Source of the DNA: Bifidobacterium sp. ESL0682 | GTDB lineage: Bacteria > Actinomycetota > Actinomycetes > Actinomycetales > Bifidobacteriaceae | DNA: 64,000 bases | Direction of reading: 5' to 3' | Assembly: GCF_029392815.1 (NCBI RefSeq) | Contig: NZ_CP113942.1 | Location: 1,612,001-1,676,000, forward strand | Shown: positions 1-6,967 of the stretch, piece after piece | How the letters are laid out: each line of letters begins with the position of its first letter | How positions within the stretch are numbered: position 1 is the first letter of the stretch | The notes under the pieces: generated by a model | Database searches by the model: none | What the model saw: the letters and a program-made list of their open reading frames with translations, nothing else | Told to the model about the DNA's origin: nothing | Translations under genes and position numbers: made by a program

Positions 1-681
1 CTTCATCACCAAGTAGCGCGGGGATTCAGGAAGCCTGAAGCAGGCAATCAGCATCAGAACCGCGGGAACGACCATCATCAGCAGCATCCAGCGCCACGTG
101 GAGATACCCAGCCAGAACGGACTATCGGCACTGCCGGAACCTTTGGCCAGCAGATTGTTGACGATGGTGGAAAGGAACATGCCGATGGCGACGCCGAATT
201 GCTGGAAGCTGGTGAGGAAGCCACGCATCTTGGTAGGCGCGACCTCGGAAATGTAAGCAGGACCGACCACGGAAGCAAATCCGACACCAAGACCGCCGAC
301 AATGCGGAAGATCACGAAGACCCAAACCCCGGGCGCGAATCCCGAACCGATGGCGCTCACTAGGAAGAGGACGGCGGCGACCAGCATGATCTTGACCCTG
401 CCATAGCGGTCGGCCAGCTTGCCGGCGAACCAAGCGCCGATGACACAGCCGAGCAACGCGCCCGAGACCGAGATACCGCTCATCAGGCTGTTGAGGTTGA
501 AACCGGAAACCTTGCCGGCGATGGCATCTACGGCGCCGTTAATCACTGATGTATCGTAGCCGAACAGCAGGCCGCCCATGGCACCTGCCAGACATACCAG
601 AATAATTCTTCTGCGAATCTTAGGATCGAGGACTTCGACAGCCTCATCGGAAGAAGGCGCGTTACCAGTGTTTTGTGACAT
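1..681 (-). CDS. Sugar porter family MFS transporter (partial, 3' end beyond left edge)
   Basis: The reverse strand reads from an ATG at 681 preceded by GGAG (cgaaggagtaac). It begins MSQNTGNAPSSDEAVEVLD and stays open to the window edge, giving 227 residues. Visible family marks are a first membrane helix ending GGLLFGYDTSVINGA, a GKLADRYGRVKIM loop 2-3 signature (GxLaDRxGRR type), and PESPRYLV at the end of helix 6. These are typical of proton-coupled pentose/hexose importers of the sugar porter family (XylE/AraE-like). The protein should sit in the cytoplasmic membrane. It is divergent from the AraC-type regulator at 853, which may control it. Substrate cannot be assigned; a pentose is plausible but unproven. 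The C-terminal half is missing. Confidence 0.9.
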   Translation of the reverse strand, partial: MSQNTGNAPSSDEAVEVLDPKIRRRIILVCLAGAMGGLLFGYDTSVINGAVDAIAGKVSGFNLNSLMSGISVSGALLGCVIGAWFAGKLADRYGRVKIMLVAAVLFLVSAIGSGFAPGVWVFVIFRIVGGLGVGFASVVGPAYISEVAPTKMRGFLTSFQQFGVAIGMFLSTIVNNLLAKGSGSADSPFWLGISTWRWMLLMMVVPAVLMLIACFRLPESPRYLVMK

Positions 682-744
682 TGTTACTCCTTCGTTTTCT
701 TTGACAACGATGTGCAACTCTGAATGTATCAAGCTCAAAAATCG

Positions 745-758
745 GAATACAGGTATTC
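745..758. promoter_or_regulatory. Small palindrome in the porter/AraC divergent intergenic region
   Basis: The 171-base region between the divergent starts at 681 and 853 contains GAATAC-AG-GTATTC, a perfect 6-bp inverted repeat with a 2-base spacer. It also has AT-rich stretches (760-800) that could hold promoters for both directions. An operator role for the adjacent AraC-type protein is only inference, since AraC proteins often bind direct repeats. Confidence 0.3.
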
Positions 759-852
759 TGTGATATTAAAAATCGATTTTGTGATTATTTTTTCGTACAA
801 TGTGGCATATTTCCACCGCCGGATGCGTTATGCTCAACTGAAGGAGGGAGAC

Positions 853-1734
853 ATGGCTCTTTCATCACCCAATTCAACGTACAACACCGTCATCACTCCC
901 GACTACCTCGAGGAAGACGTGTATCCGGAGGAATACCCCGCCTTGGTGATCATCCATGACGGCAACCATGAACATGTGCATCCTCATTGGCATCGCGGGT
1001 TGGAAATCGTCCATTCCGCCAGCGGCAATGCCAGGTTCACCGTAAACGGCAAGGTCCACGACCTCAAATCCGGCGGCACCCTGATCATCAGCCCCTACGA
1101 CCTGCACCATGCCCTCATCGATTCGCCATATCGCGGAATCTCGGTAACCTTCAACGGCGACAGCATCGCCAAACTCTATCCTTTCGCCGACCGTTATCGG
1201 TTTTCCTGGTCGGCATCAGGCGCGAGCGCTGACGACCGCGCCTCTTTGACGGCCTTGCTGACTCGCGTCATGGAACTGTCCGGTCGCCACGAACGGGATC
1301 GCAGTTTTCTCATCAACGCGGCTCTCTACGAGATGCTCAGCCTGCTTTACACTCGGTTCACTTGCGGCATCCGACGTCCCGAAGAAATTCGCCGCGGCCG
1401 CAACATCATCATGGAAATCATCGGATATCTCAACAAGCACTACACCGAACCGCTTACCGAGACGTTTGTCGCCCAGCAGTTCGGCTACAGCCGTGAGCAT
1501 TTCAGCCGTCTCTTCAAGCGTGCCACTGGCAACAGCTTCAAGGAATACCTGACCGAACTGCGTTGCGAAGACGCCCACGCCAAGCTGCTCAATTCGAAAA
1601 GCAGCGTCGCCGACATCAGCCAGCGCGCGGGATTCCCCAGCTCCGCCAGCTTCAATACCGCTTTCCGCCAACGTTACGGCACTTCCCCACGCGAATATCG
1701 CGCCAAGCACCATTCGGCGGCACGGCAGGCATAA
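853..1734 (+). CDS. AraC family transcriptional regulator (cupin + AraC HTH)
   Basis: A 293-residue regulator. The start at 853 is chosen because AAGGAGGG lies 4 bases upstream; an open extension back to 724 has no ribosome site. The N-terminal half (about residues 30-115) is a cupin-like ligand pocket with HVHPHWHRGLEIV and a following IISPYDLHHAL strand. The C-terminal ~100 residues form the double helix-turn-helix of the AraC family (VAQQFGYSREHFSRLFKRAT, then VADISQRAGFPSSASFNTAF, ending FRQRYGTSPREYR). Such proteins sense a small molecule, often a sugar, and activate a neighbouring operon. The divergent sugar porter at 681 is the obvious candidate target. The effector is unknown. Confidence 0.92.
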   Translation: MALSSPNSTYNTVITPDYLEEDVYPEEYPALVIIHDGNHEHVHPHWHRGLEIVHSASGNARFTVNGKVHDLKSGGTLIISPYDLHHALIDSPYRGISVTFNGDSIAKLYPFADRYRFSWSASGASADDRASLTALLTRVMELSGRHERDRSFLINAALYEMLSLLYTRFTCGIRRPEEIRRGRNIIMEIIGYLNKHYTEPLTETFVAQQFGYSREHFSRLFKRATGNSFKEYLTELRCEDAHAKLLNSKSSVADISQRAGFPSSASFNTAFRQRYGTSPREYRAKHHSAARQA

Positions 1735-1919
1735 GCGAATAATCGATATAACGATCCGCAACAGAATCCGTCACAATGGGCCTGGTCCACATTCGCTCCG
1801 CTCTATCCATCTCGGATATACTAGCCAATGAACGGTTGCTACCCAGCAGTTTCTCGAGTGGCAGCTAGAACGAGTGAACACGCATTGAGATGCATCAGCT
1901 TCTGGAAGGAAGGCCGACA

Positions 1920-2696
1920 ATGACTGTCGCACACTGCGAAACCGTAAGCGCAACCTCGCTGGGGTTGCCTGATTCCTGCGCAATCCCCGAAGCAAAGGGC
2001 ACGCTGCCCAAGCAGATGTTCTACCTCAAACCTCCGGTTTCCGCCCGACTCAAGCAACGGTTTGTCGGCGACATCGACTCGATCACTATGCTTGCACTGC
2101 TGCGTCCGGGCACCGTCAATGTCACCGCTGGCACCAAAGTGCGGGAAATCCTGGTGATGGGTCTCAAACAAAACTGCGCCAAGGCACCGGTCGAAGTGAT
2201 GGAGCATATTGCCCAGTTGCGCTCCTCGTCTAATATTCTCTTCGTTTGCGCAAGAGATGCCAGTCTTTCCGAGGCAAATGATGCATCGAACGGCAATGCC
2301 GAAAGCAATCACACAACACCGGCTGGAAACGATAAATGGCAATGTGCATTCGGCGTGCAGCGCATCCTGCCCGTTCGCGCCGGTCACCAAGGCGAGGCGC
2401 AGACGCAGACGTACGTCAGCGATTGGCAGGATGCCAAGGATGCAAAGCTCAGCGTGAACGGAAATACGTTGGACGACACCTGGCAGAGCTTGTGTGCACA
2501 GGTCATTTTCGGCGACCCTGATGGCAGCAATCTTGATGGACGACTTGCCAAGCAAGCAGCGATCACCGAGCTCACCGCCCAGATCACCAAACTCGAAGGT
2601 GACCACGCACGGGCAAAAGACGGGGCCAAACGTAACGAAATCTTCGTTAAACTGCACAAGGCCAGAAAACAGCTGGAAGAGCTGCAACAGCAATAG
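1920..2696 (+). CDS. DUF4391 domain-containing protein
   Basis: A 258-residue protein. The ATG at 1920 has GGAAGGAAGG 6 bases upstream; an in-frame ATG at 1890 lacks such a site. The N-terminus (SLGLPDSC, KQMFYLKPPVSARLKQRFVGDIDSI) matches my recollection of DUF4391 proteins: a small leading domain, then a central fold with an AFGVQRILPVR strand. The last ~45 residues (AAITELTAQITKLEGDHARA and on to LEELQQQ) look like a coiled coil. DUF4391 genes are often found beside SNF2-type helicases and type III methyltransferases in defence loci, but here no such partner is present. The only nearby gene of that kind is vsr, convergent at 3372. Function is unknown; this may be a leftover of a lost system. 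Confidence 0.7.
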   Translation: MTVAHCETVSATSLGLPDSCAIPEAKGTLPKQMFYLKPPVSARLKQRFVGDIDSITMLALLRPGTVNVTAGTKVREILVMGLKQNCAKAPVEVMEHIAQLRSSSNILFVCARDASLSEANDASNGNAESNHTTPAGNDKWQCAFGVQRILPVRAGHQGEAQTQTYVSDWQDAKDAKLSVNGNTLDDTWQSLCAQVIFGDPDGSNLDGRLAKQAAITELTAQITKLEGDHARAKDGAKRNEIFVKLHKARKQLEELQQQ

Positions 2697-2762
2697 ATTA
2701 AGGCGGTTTAAGGCGGTTATTGATTAGTTATTAGACAACCCTTAAATAGCCACTTAATCATT

Positions 2763-2797
2763 TGCCTGCTTGGTGAATACTAATCACCAAGCAGGCA
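2763..2797. terminator. Bidirectional hairpin between DUF4391 gene and vsr
   Basis: A perfect 14-bp inverted repeat (TGCCTGCTTGGTGA with its complement) and a 7-base loop lie between two convergent genes. No long T-run follows on either strand, so termination is inferred from stem strength and position. A short tandem repeat of TTAAGGCGG lies just upstream, at 2697-2716. Confidence 0.6.
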
Positions 2798-2895
2798 TCC
2801 ACCCGTCATCAGACTATCAATATTGGTCACGAGTCAGCTATCACCAGCAACAGCCGTGTAGATCGCACGCCAATCCTTCGACCATCACCAATCGG

Positions 2896-3372
2896 TCACG
2901 CCTCAGCTATTGTCGGCGTCTCCTCCGACTCATCTTCTCCCACAATCTGGCGATAGAGATGGTCGAGGGTTTGTTCGCGACGGTCTTTGGTCAGTTCACA
3001 TTCCCAAACCACGAGAACCTTCCAGCCATCGGCCTCAAGCTGTGCGCGCTGAAGGATGTCACGGTCATGATTGCGCACCAGTTTCGCGGTCCAGAATTCG
3101 ACATTGGACTTGGGCATCGAAAATTTCTTGCAACCCTCGTGCATGTGCCAAAAACAGCCGTTGACGAACACAATAGTGTGCCATTTAGGTAAAACCACGT
3201 CTGGGTGCCCCGGATAACGCTTGTCGTTTTTGCGGAACCGCAACCCACGACGGAAAAGATAGGAACGCACCAACACTTCGATTTTCGTATTCTTGCCGCG
3301 AATATGCGACATCGTATAACTACGAGTGCCTCGTTCGTATTTTTCTGGAGTTTTCGACTTCCGTACCACCAT
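2896..3372 (-). CDS. vsr: Very short patch repair endonuclease (Vsr)
   Basis: A 158-residue protein, close to usual Vsr length. Recognisable stretches are MSHIRGKNTKIEVLVRSYLF near residue 21, YPGHPDVVLPKW with the catalytic Asp, IVFVNGCFWHMHEGCKK with the zinc-binding and active-site His/Cys residues, and KVLVVWECEL near the C-terminus. Vsr nicks 5' of the T in T:G mismatches that arise when 5-methylcytosine deaminates. It is normally encoded beside a Dcm-type cytosine methyltransferase. None is visible in this window, so either the methylase is elsewhere or the gene is orphaned. The ATG at 3372 has only a weak ribosome site. It is convergent with the DUF4391 gene. Confidence 0.95.
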   Translation of the reverse strand: MVVRKSKTPEKYERGTRSYTMSHIRGKNTKIEVLVRSYLFRRGLRFRKNDKRYPGHPDVVLPKWHTIVFVNGCFWHMHEGCKKFSMPKSNVEFWTAKLVRNHDRDILQRAQLEADGWKVLVVWECELTKDRREQTLDHLYRQIVGEDESEETPTIAEA

Positions 3373-3638
3373 TCCATTTCACGATCACTGCGCGACAAAT
3401 GAACAATCAGGAAAACGAAGCAGACATTCTATGATGCCGTCTTGCATAATTGCCACTGAATATTCAACAAAAGGTGAATGGATGAGAAGAAAACATCCGT
3501 CTTATGAGAAAATATTTTCAATAACTGTCCACTATATGAAATAGACGCCTTTATTTTTGAGACAACAAAGTCAATCCGCTCAGCACCTCTCTAGCATGAC
3601 GTTCATCCCTGCACACCAGAGAAAGAAGTTGAAGGAAG

Positions 3639-4637
3639 ATGGAAAAGGTAAAAGCGGTAGCGGATTGGATCACCAAGTGGTTTACGCTTATCGTCATTGT
3701 CTGGGCGGTATTCAATTATTTCGTGCCGCAGACCAGCGAATGGGCCAAGCACGACACGAGCTGGCTATTGGGCATTGTGCTCTTCGGCATGGGGCTGACC
3801 CTCTCACTCGATGATTTCGCGCGAATTCTGAAGCAGCCACTGATGATCATCGTCGGCACCGTGGCCCATTACATCATTATGCCGCTTGTTGCCGTTGCCC
3901 TCTGCTGGATTTTCCATCTCGACGGCCCGCTCGCCGTGGGCGTTATTCTCGTAGGCTGCTGCCCGTCCGGCACCTCGTCGAACGTGATGAGCTTCCTCGC
4001 CCGAGGCGACGTGGCGCTCGACGTGTCGATCGGCCTGCTTTCCACACTGCTTGCACCGTTCATGATTCCGCTATTGATGCAGCTGCTCGCCTCGAAGTAT
4101 GTGGCGATTCCTTGGCAATCACTCTTCCTCACCGCCGTCAAGGTGGTGCTCATCCCTGTCGCCCTCGGTGTCCTCTGCCATACCATTTTCAAGGATAAAA
4201 TCTCCAAGGTGACCGACGTGCTGCCAATCATCTCGCAGACCGCAATCTTGCTGATCATTGGCATCGTCGTCGCAGCCAACCACGCTGGCCTCTTCAGCAA
4301 GGCCACCGCATTGGCCATTCCCGTGGTCATCCTGCACAACCTTTGCGGCTACGGTCTCGGCTTCGGATTCTCCAGGCTCATGTACAAGGTTTATCCGAAG
4401 GGCTTCGGCTACGCACAACAGAAGGCCATCACCTTCGAGGTCGGCATGCAGGATTCCGGCCTTGGTGCCACGCTGGCGTTGACTTCGTTCGCCGCCGCAC
4501 CGATTACCGCAATCCCGTCGACATTCTTCAGCGTCTGGCACAACATCTCCGGCTCAGTACTCTCCTCCTGGTGGCGTCGTCACGATGAAAAGAAGGGTCT
4601 GGTCTCCGCCGACGATAGCGAAGCCGGCGAAGCCTGA
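3639..4637 (+). CDS. Bile acid:sodium symporter (BASS) family transporter
   Basis: A 332-residue membrane protein with about nine to ten hydrophobic segments. AAGGAAG precedes the ATG. Family marks are LLGIVLFGMGLTLSLDDF in the second segment, GCCPSGTSSNVMSFLARGDV (the conserved glycine/serine-rich crossover region) and FEVGMQDSGLGATLA near residue 265. Bacterial members such as YocS/PanS types carry organic anions, for example bile acids or keto-acids like ketopantoate, with sodium. The substrate here cannot be read from sequence. The last 25 residues are charged and cytoplasmic. The gene stands alone, with long flanking gaps on both sides. Confidence 0.88.
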   Translation: MEKVKAVADWITKWFTLIVIVWAVFNYFVPQTSEWAKHDTSWLLGIVLFGMGLTLSLDDFARILKQPLMIIVGTVAHYIIMPLVAVALCWIFHLDGPLAVGVILVGCCPSGTSSNVMSFLARGDVALDVSIGLLSTLLAPFMIPLLMQLLASKYVAIPWQSLFLTAVKVVLIPVALGVLCHTIFKDKISKVTDVLPIISQTAILLIIGIVVAANHAGLFSKATALAIPVVILHNLCGYGLGFGFSRLMYKVYPKGFGYAQQKAITFEVGMQDSGLGATLALTSFAAAPITAIPSTFFSVWHNISGSVLSSWWRRHDEKKGLVSADDSEAGEA

Positions 4638-5142
4638 CGATAGTGCACTGTCCAAAGCCGCAGATTCCTCTGCAAAGGTTGCCACTATTTTCTCGAAGCC
4701 GCCGATTCCAAGGCTTCCGACACCTCTGCAGAATCCACAGATAGCTCGCCATAACCGCGGATACTTCCGGTAAAACCGCAAAGGCAGTCTAGAAGGACTG
4801 AAACTGAGCTGAGGCTATTAGGAATGACGGCGAAATAGAAAACTACCATTCGATTCGCAGCACGGAACGTTTAAATTGAATTTTTCGACGTTCCCTGCTG
4901 CGAATTCTTTATATACCAAATATCAAAACAACGCCATTCCAGGGTTCTTACCATAGCTTTATTCCCACAACAAAGCACTGAACAGAAGAATCACGAAATG
5001 CGATCTTCATTGCTACGTCTTCACAGTACTCTTACGGCAAATAACACATATCGGAACTCCCTGCTTATTTGCCTGACCAGCAATGCGTACCTGACTTTAG
5101 AATGGAGACGTTGCATACATTTTCATGCAAGAAAGGGCTTCC
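4638..5142. other. 505-base intergenic gap without a convincing gene
   Basis: No open frame here has a ribosome site plus protein-like composition. The gap holds the hairpin at 4853-4905 and an AT-rich stretch before the oxidoreductase start at 5143, which presumably contains its promoter. Confidence 0.5.
4853..4905. repeat. Long inverted repeat (18-bp arms)
   Basis: The arms ATTCGCAGCACGGAACGT (4853-4870) and ACGTTCCCTGCTGCGAAT (4888-4905) are complementary with one mismatch, around a 17-base AT-rich loop. It sits 215 bases past the BASS gene stop and 240 bases before the next gene. It could be a terminator or a protein site. The right arm is followed by TCTTTATATACC rather than a clean T-run. 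Confidence 0.55.
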
Positions 5143-6198
5143 ATGAGCAGACTGAACGGCAAACGCGCCGAAGCGGAAGAACAAGGACTCAAGATCAACG
5201 TCGCGATTCTTGGAGCCGGTGGAATCGCCAAATCAATGGCGAACACACTGGTGGAAATGGCCGCAGACCCACGATATAGCAGCTTGGTTGAGCCTTATGC
5301 CGTAGCCGCGCGAGACGCGGACCGCGCCGCTGATTTCGCCCAAAAGTATGGATTCGATGTTTCTTACGGTTCCTACGACGAACTGCTGGCCGATCCGAAA
5401 GTCGACCTCGTTTATATCGCCACACCCCATGCTTTGCATGCTGAACAAGGCATTGCGTGCCTGAAGGCTGGAAAGAACATTCTGGTCGAAAAGTCCTTCA
5501 CTGCCAACACTTCGCAGGCACAGGAACTGCTCGGCGTCGCCAAAGAAACCGGCTTGCTCTGCACCGAAGCCATCTGGACACGCTACATGCCTTCGCGCGG
5601 TCTTGTCGCCGACATCATCAAGTCCGGCGAAATCGGCGAGGTGCAAGCTGCCACGGCCAATCTCTGCTACCCCACCACGCACAAGTCTCGTATGACCGAC
5701 CCGGAGATGGCCGGCGGCGCACTGCTCGACGTCGGGGTTTACCCGTTGAATTTCTTTGACATGGCGCTGGGCGCCGATACCAGCGAACGCAAGATTTCGG
5801 ATATTTCGACTTCGATGGTCCCCTACAAAACCGGCGTGGATGCCACCGATTCCATCGCTTTGCATTATGACGACGGCGTGATGGCCACGGCCACCGCCTC
5901 GATGATGTGCGCTTCGGACCGCTCCGGCGCCATCTGGGGCACCAAGGGCTACATGGTCTGCCAAAACATCAACAACATCGAAGGCATCGACTTCTACGGA
6001 CTCGACCACAAGCTCACCCGCCACGTCGACGTCCCCGCCCAGCTGACCGGCTACGAGTACGAGGTTGCGAGCGCCGTCAACGCCATCCTCGACGGCAAGA
6101 CCGAATGCGCCGAAATGCCCCACGCCGACACCCTGCGCATCATGAAGCTCATGGACCAGATTCGCGACAAGTGGGGCCTCAAGTATCCATTCGAATAA
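5143..6198 (+). CDS. Gfo/Idh/MocA family NAD(P)-dependent oxidoreductase
   Basis: A 351-residue enzyme. The ATG at 5143 follows GAAAGGG at a good distance; the in-frame ATG at 5125 does not. The N-terminal Rossmann fold has VAILGAGGIAKSMA, then VDLVYIATPHALHAEQ and GKNILVEKSF, where an EKS replaces the usual EKP lysine motif. The middle has the GGALLDVGVYPLNF segment typical of this family. Members oxidise or reduce sugars, inositols or dihydrodiols using NAD(P). The closest general type is the dimeric dihydrodiol/trans-1,2-dihydrobenzene dehydrogenase-like group. The substrate is unknown. It is monocistronic and followed by a strong hairpin at 6218. Confidence 0.88.
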   Translation: MSRLNGKRAEAEEQGLKINVAILGAGGIAKSMANTLVEMAADPRYSSLVEPYAVAARDADRAADFAQKYGFDVSYGSYDELLADPKVDLVYIATPHALHAEQGIACLKAGKNILVEKSFTANTSQAQELLGVAKETGLLCTEAIWTRYMPSRGLVADIIKSGEIGEVQAATANLCYPTTHKSRMTDPEMAGGALLDVGVYPLNFFDMALGADTSERKISDISTSMVPYKTGVDATDSIALHYDDGVMATATASMMCASDRSGAIWGTKGYMVCQNINNIEGIDFYGLDHKLTRHVDVPAQLTGYEYEVASAVNAILDGKTECAEMPHADTLRIMKLMDQIRDKWGLKYPFE

Positions 6199-6217
6199 AC
6201 CTATGCGATTCCCACAA

Positions 6218-6325
6218 TGCAGCAAGTTGAAAAGCGTTTTTAACTTGCTGCATTTTCTTATCAAGTTAAAAAGTATTTTTCAACTTGGCCGATTTCCTTA
6301 AGTTTAAAAAGTATTTTTTAACTTA
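6218..6325. repeat. Three tandem near-identical imperfect palindromes
   Basis: Three palindromes lie about 38-40 bases apart, centred near 6235, 6274 and 6312. The shared form is roughly AAGTTnAAAA, a 3-5 base centre, then its complement ending AACTT. Copy 1 (6218-6252) has 16-bp arms with one G-T pair, extended by GC at the base, and can act as the terminator of the oxidoreductase gene. Copies 2 (6262-6287) and 3 (6299-6325) are AT-only in the core, and each has one mismatch at the same position in the arm. The common core with regular spacing looks like a multi-site operator in front of the Nudix-helicase pair. That role is inference. Confidence 0.65.
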
Positions 6326-6544
6326 CTTATTCCAGCCATAACAGCTCAGCAAATTTATGCCCTTGATTGGCCGATAGAGAGATAAACTTCAAATCACCAG
6401 CATGGAATCTTTTACCTCACTTTGATGTCTAAAGCACATGAGCGGTCCAACGACGGACTGACAACACAAAGACATCTATAAAAGCAACTGACATTTCTGA
6501 GTTATCCTGGACACAGTGTCTTTTGTGTAAAGGATGTCAGCGAT

Positions 6545-6967
6545 ATGAGTAATGCACCAGTACAAGTCGTCGGAGCCGCAATAAGAAAGGACAATACCAT
6601 TCTTTGCGCGCAAAGAGGTCCGTCGAAATCTTTGGCTGGATATTGGGAATTTCCCGGAGGAAAAATCGAGCGCGGTGAGACACCAGAACAAGCGTTGCAA
6701 CGGGAAATCAAAGAGGAATTGCTCTGCGATATCGAAGTCGGTCCAAAAATATGCTCAACGCAGCAGGATTATGATTTCGGAACTATCGAACTCACTACAT
6801 TCTTATGCTCTCTTGCTAGCGGTGAACCGGCATTAACTGAACATACCCAGCTGCGTTGGATTCCCGTAAACCAACTCTCAACTTTGGATTGGGCTCCAGC
6901 CGACCGCAAAACAGTCGAAAACCTGACAACGGCAAATTGGATCAATAAGCAAGAGAACAATGACTAA
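6545..6967 (+). CDS. Nudix (MutT-like) nucleoside triphosphate pyrophosphohydrolase
   Basis: A 140-residue single-domain Nudix protein. AAAGGA lies 9 bases before the ATG. The Nudix box runs from residue 38 with GGKIERGETPEQAL and then REIKEEL, matching G-x5-E-x7-REUxEE with all metal-binding glutamates present. The earlier IRKDNTILCAQRG and YWEFPGG match MutT/CTP-pyrophosphohydrolase types that remove damaged or modified nucleotides. Its stop overlaps the start of the next gene by 8 bases (ATGACTAA), so the two are translationally coupled. Just upstream, 6468-6480 and 6517-6529 form an inverted pair (ACACAAAGACA / TGTCTTTTGTGT type). Coupling to a helicase with a nuclease-like domain suggests a role in nucleic-acid defence or repair rather than simple housekeeping. 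Confidence 0.9.
   Translation: MSNAPVQVVGAAIRKDNTILCAQRGPSKSLAGYWEFPGGKIERGETPEQALQREIKEELLCDIEVGPKICSTQQDYDFGTIELTTFLCSLASGEPALTEHTQLRWIPVNQLSTLDWAPADRKTVENLTTANWINKQENND

Noticed and set aside
3481..3543. Twenty-codon plus frame behind AAAGGTG as a leader peptide for the BASS gene
   Set aside because: No runs of a single amino acid, no attenuator hairpins and a distance of about 95 bases to the gene; likely chance.
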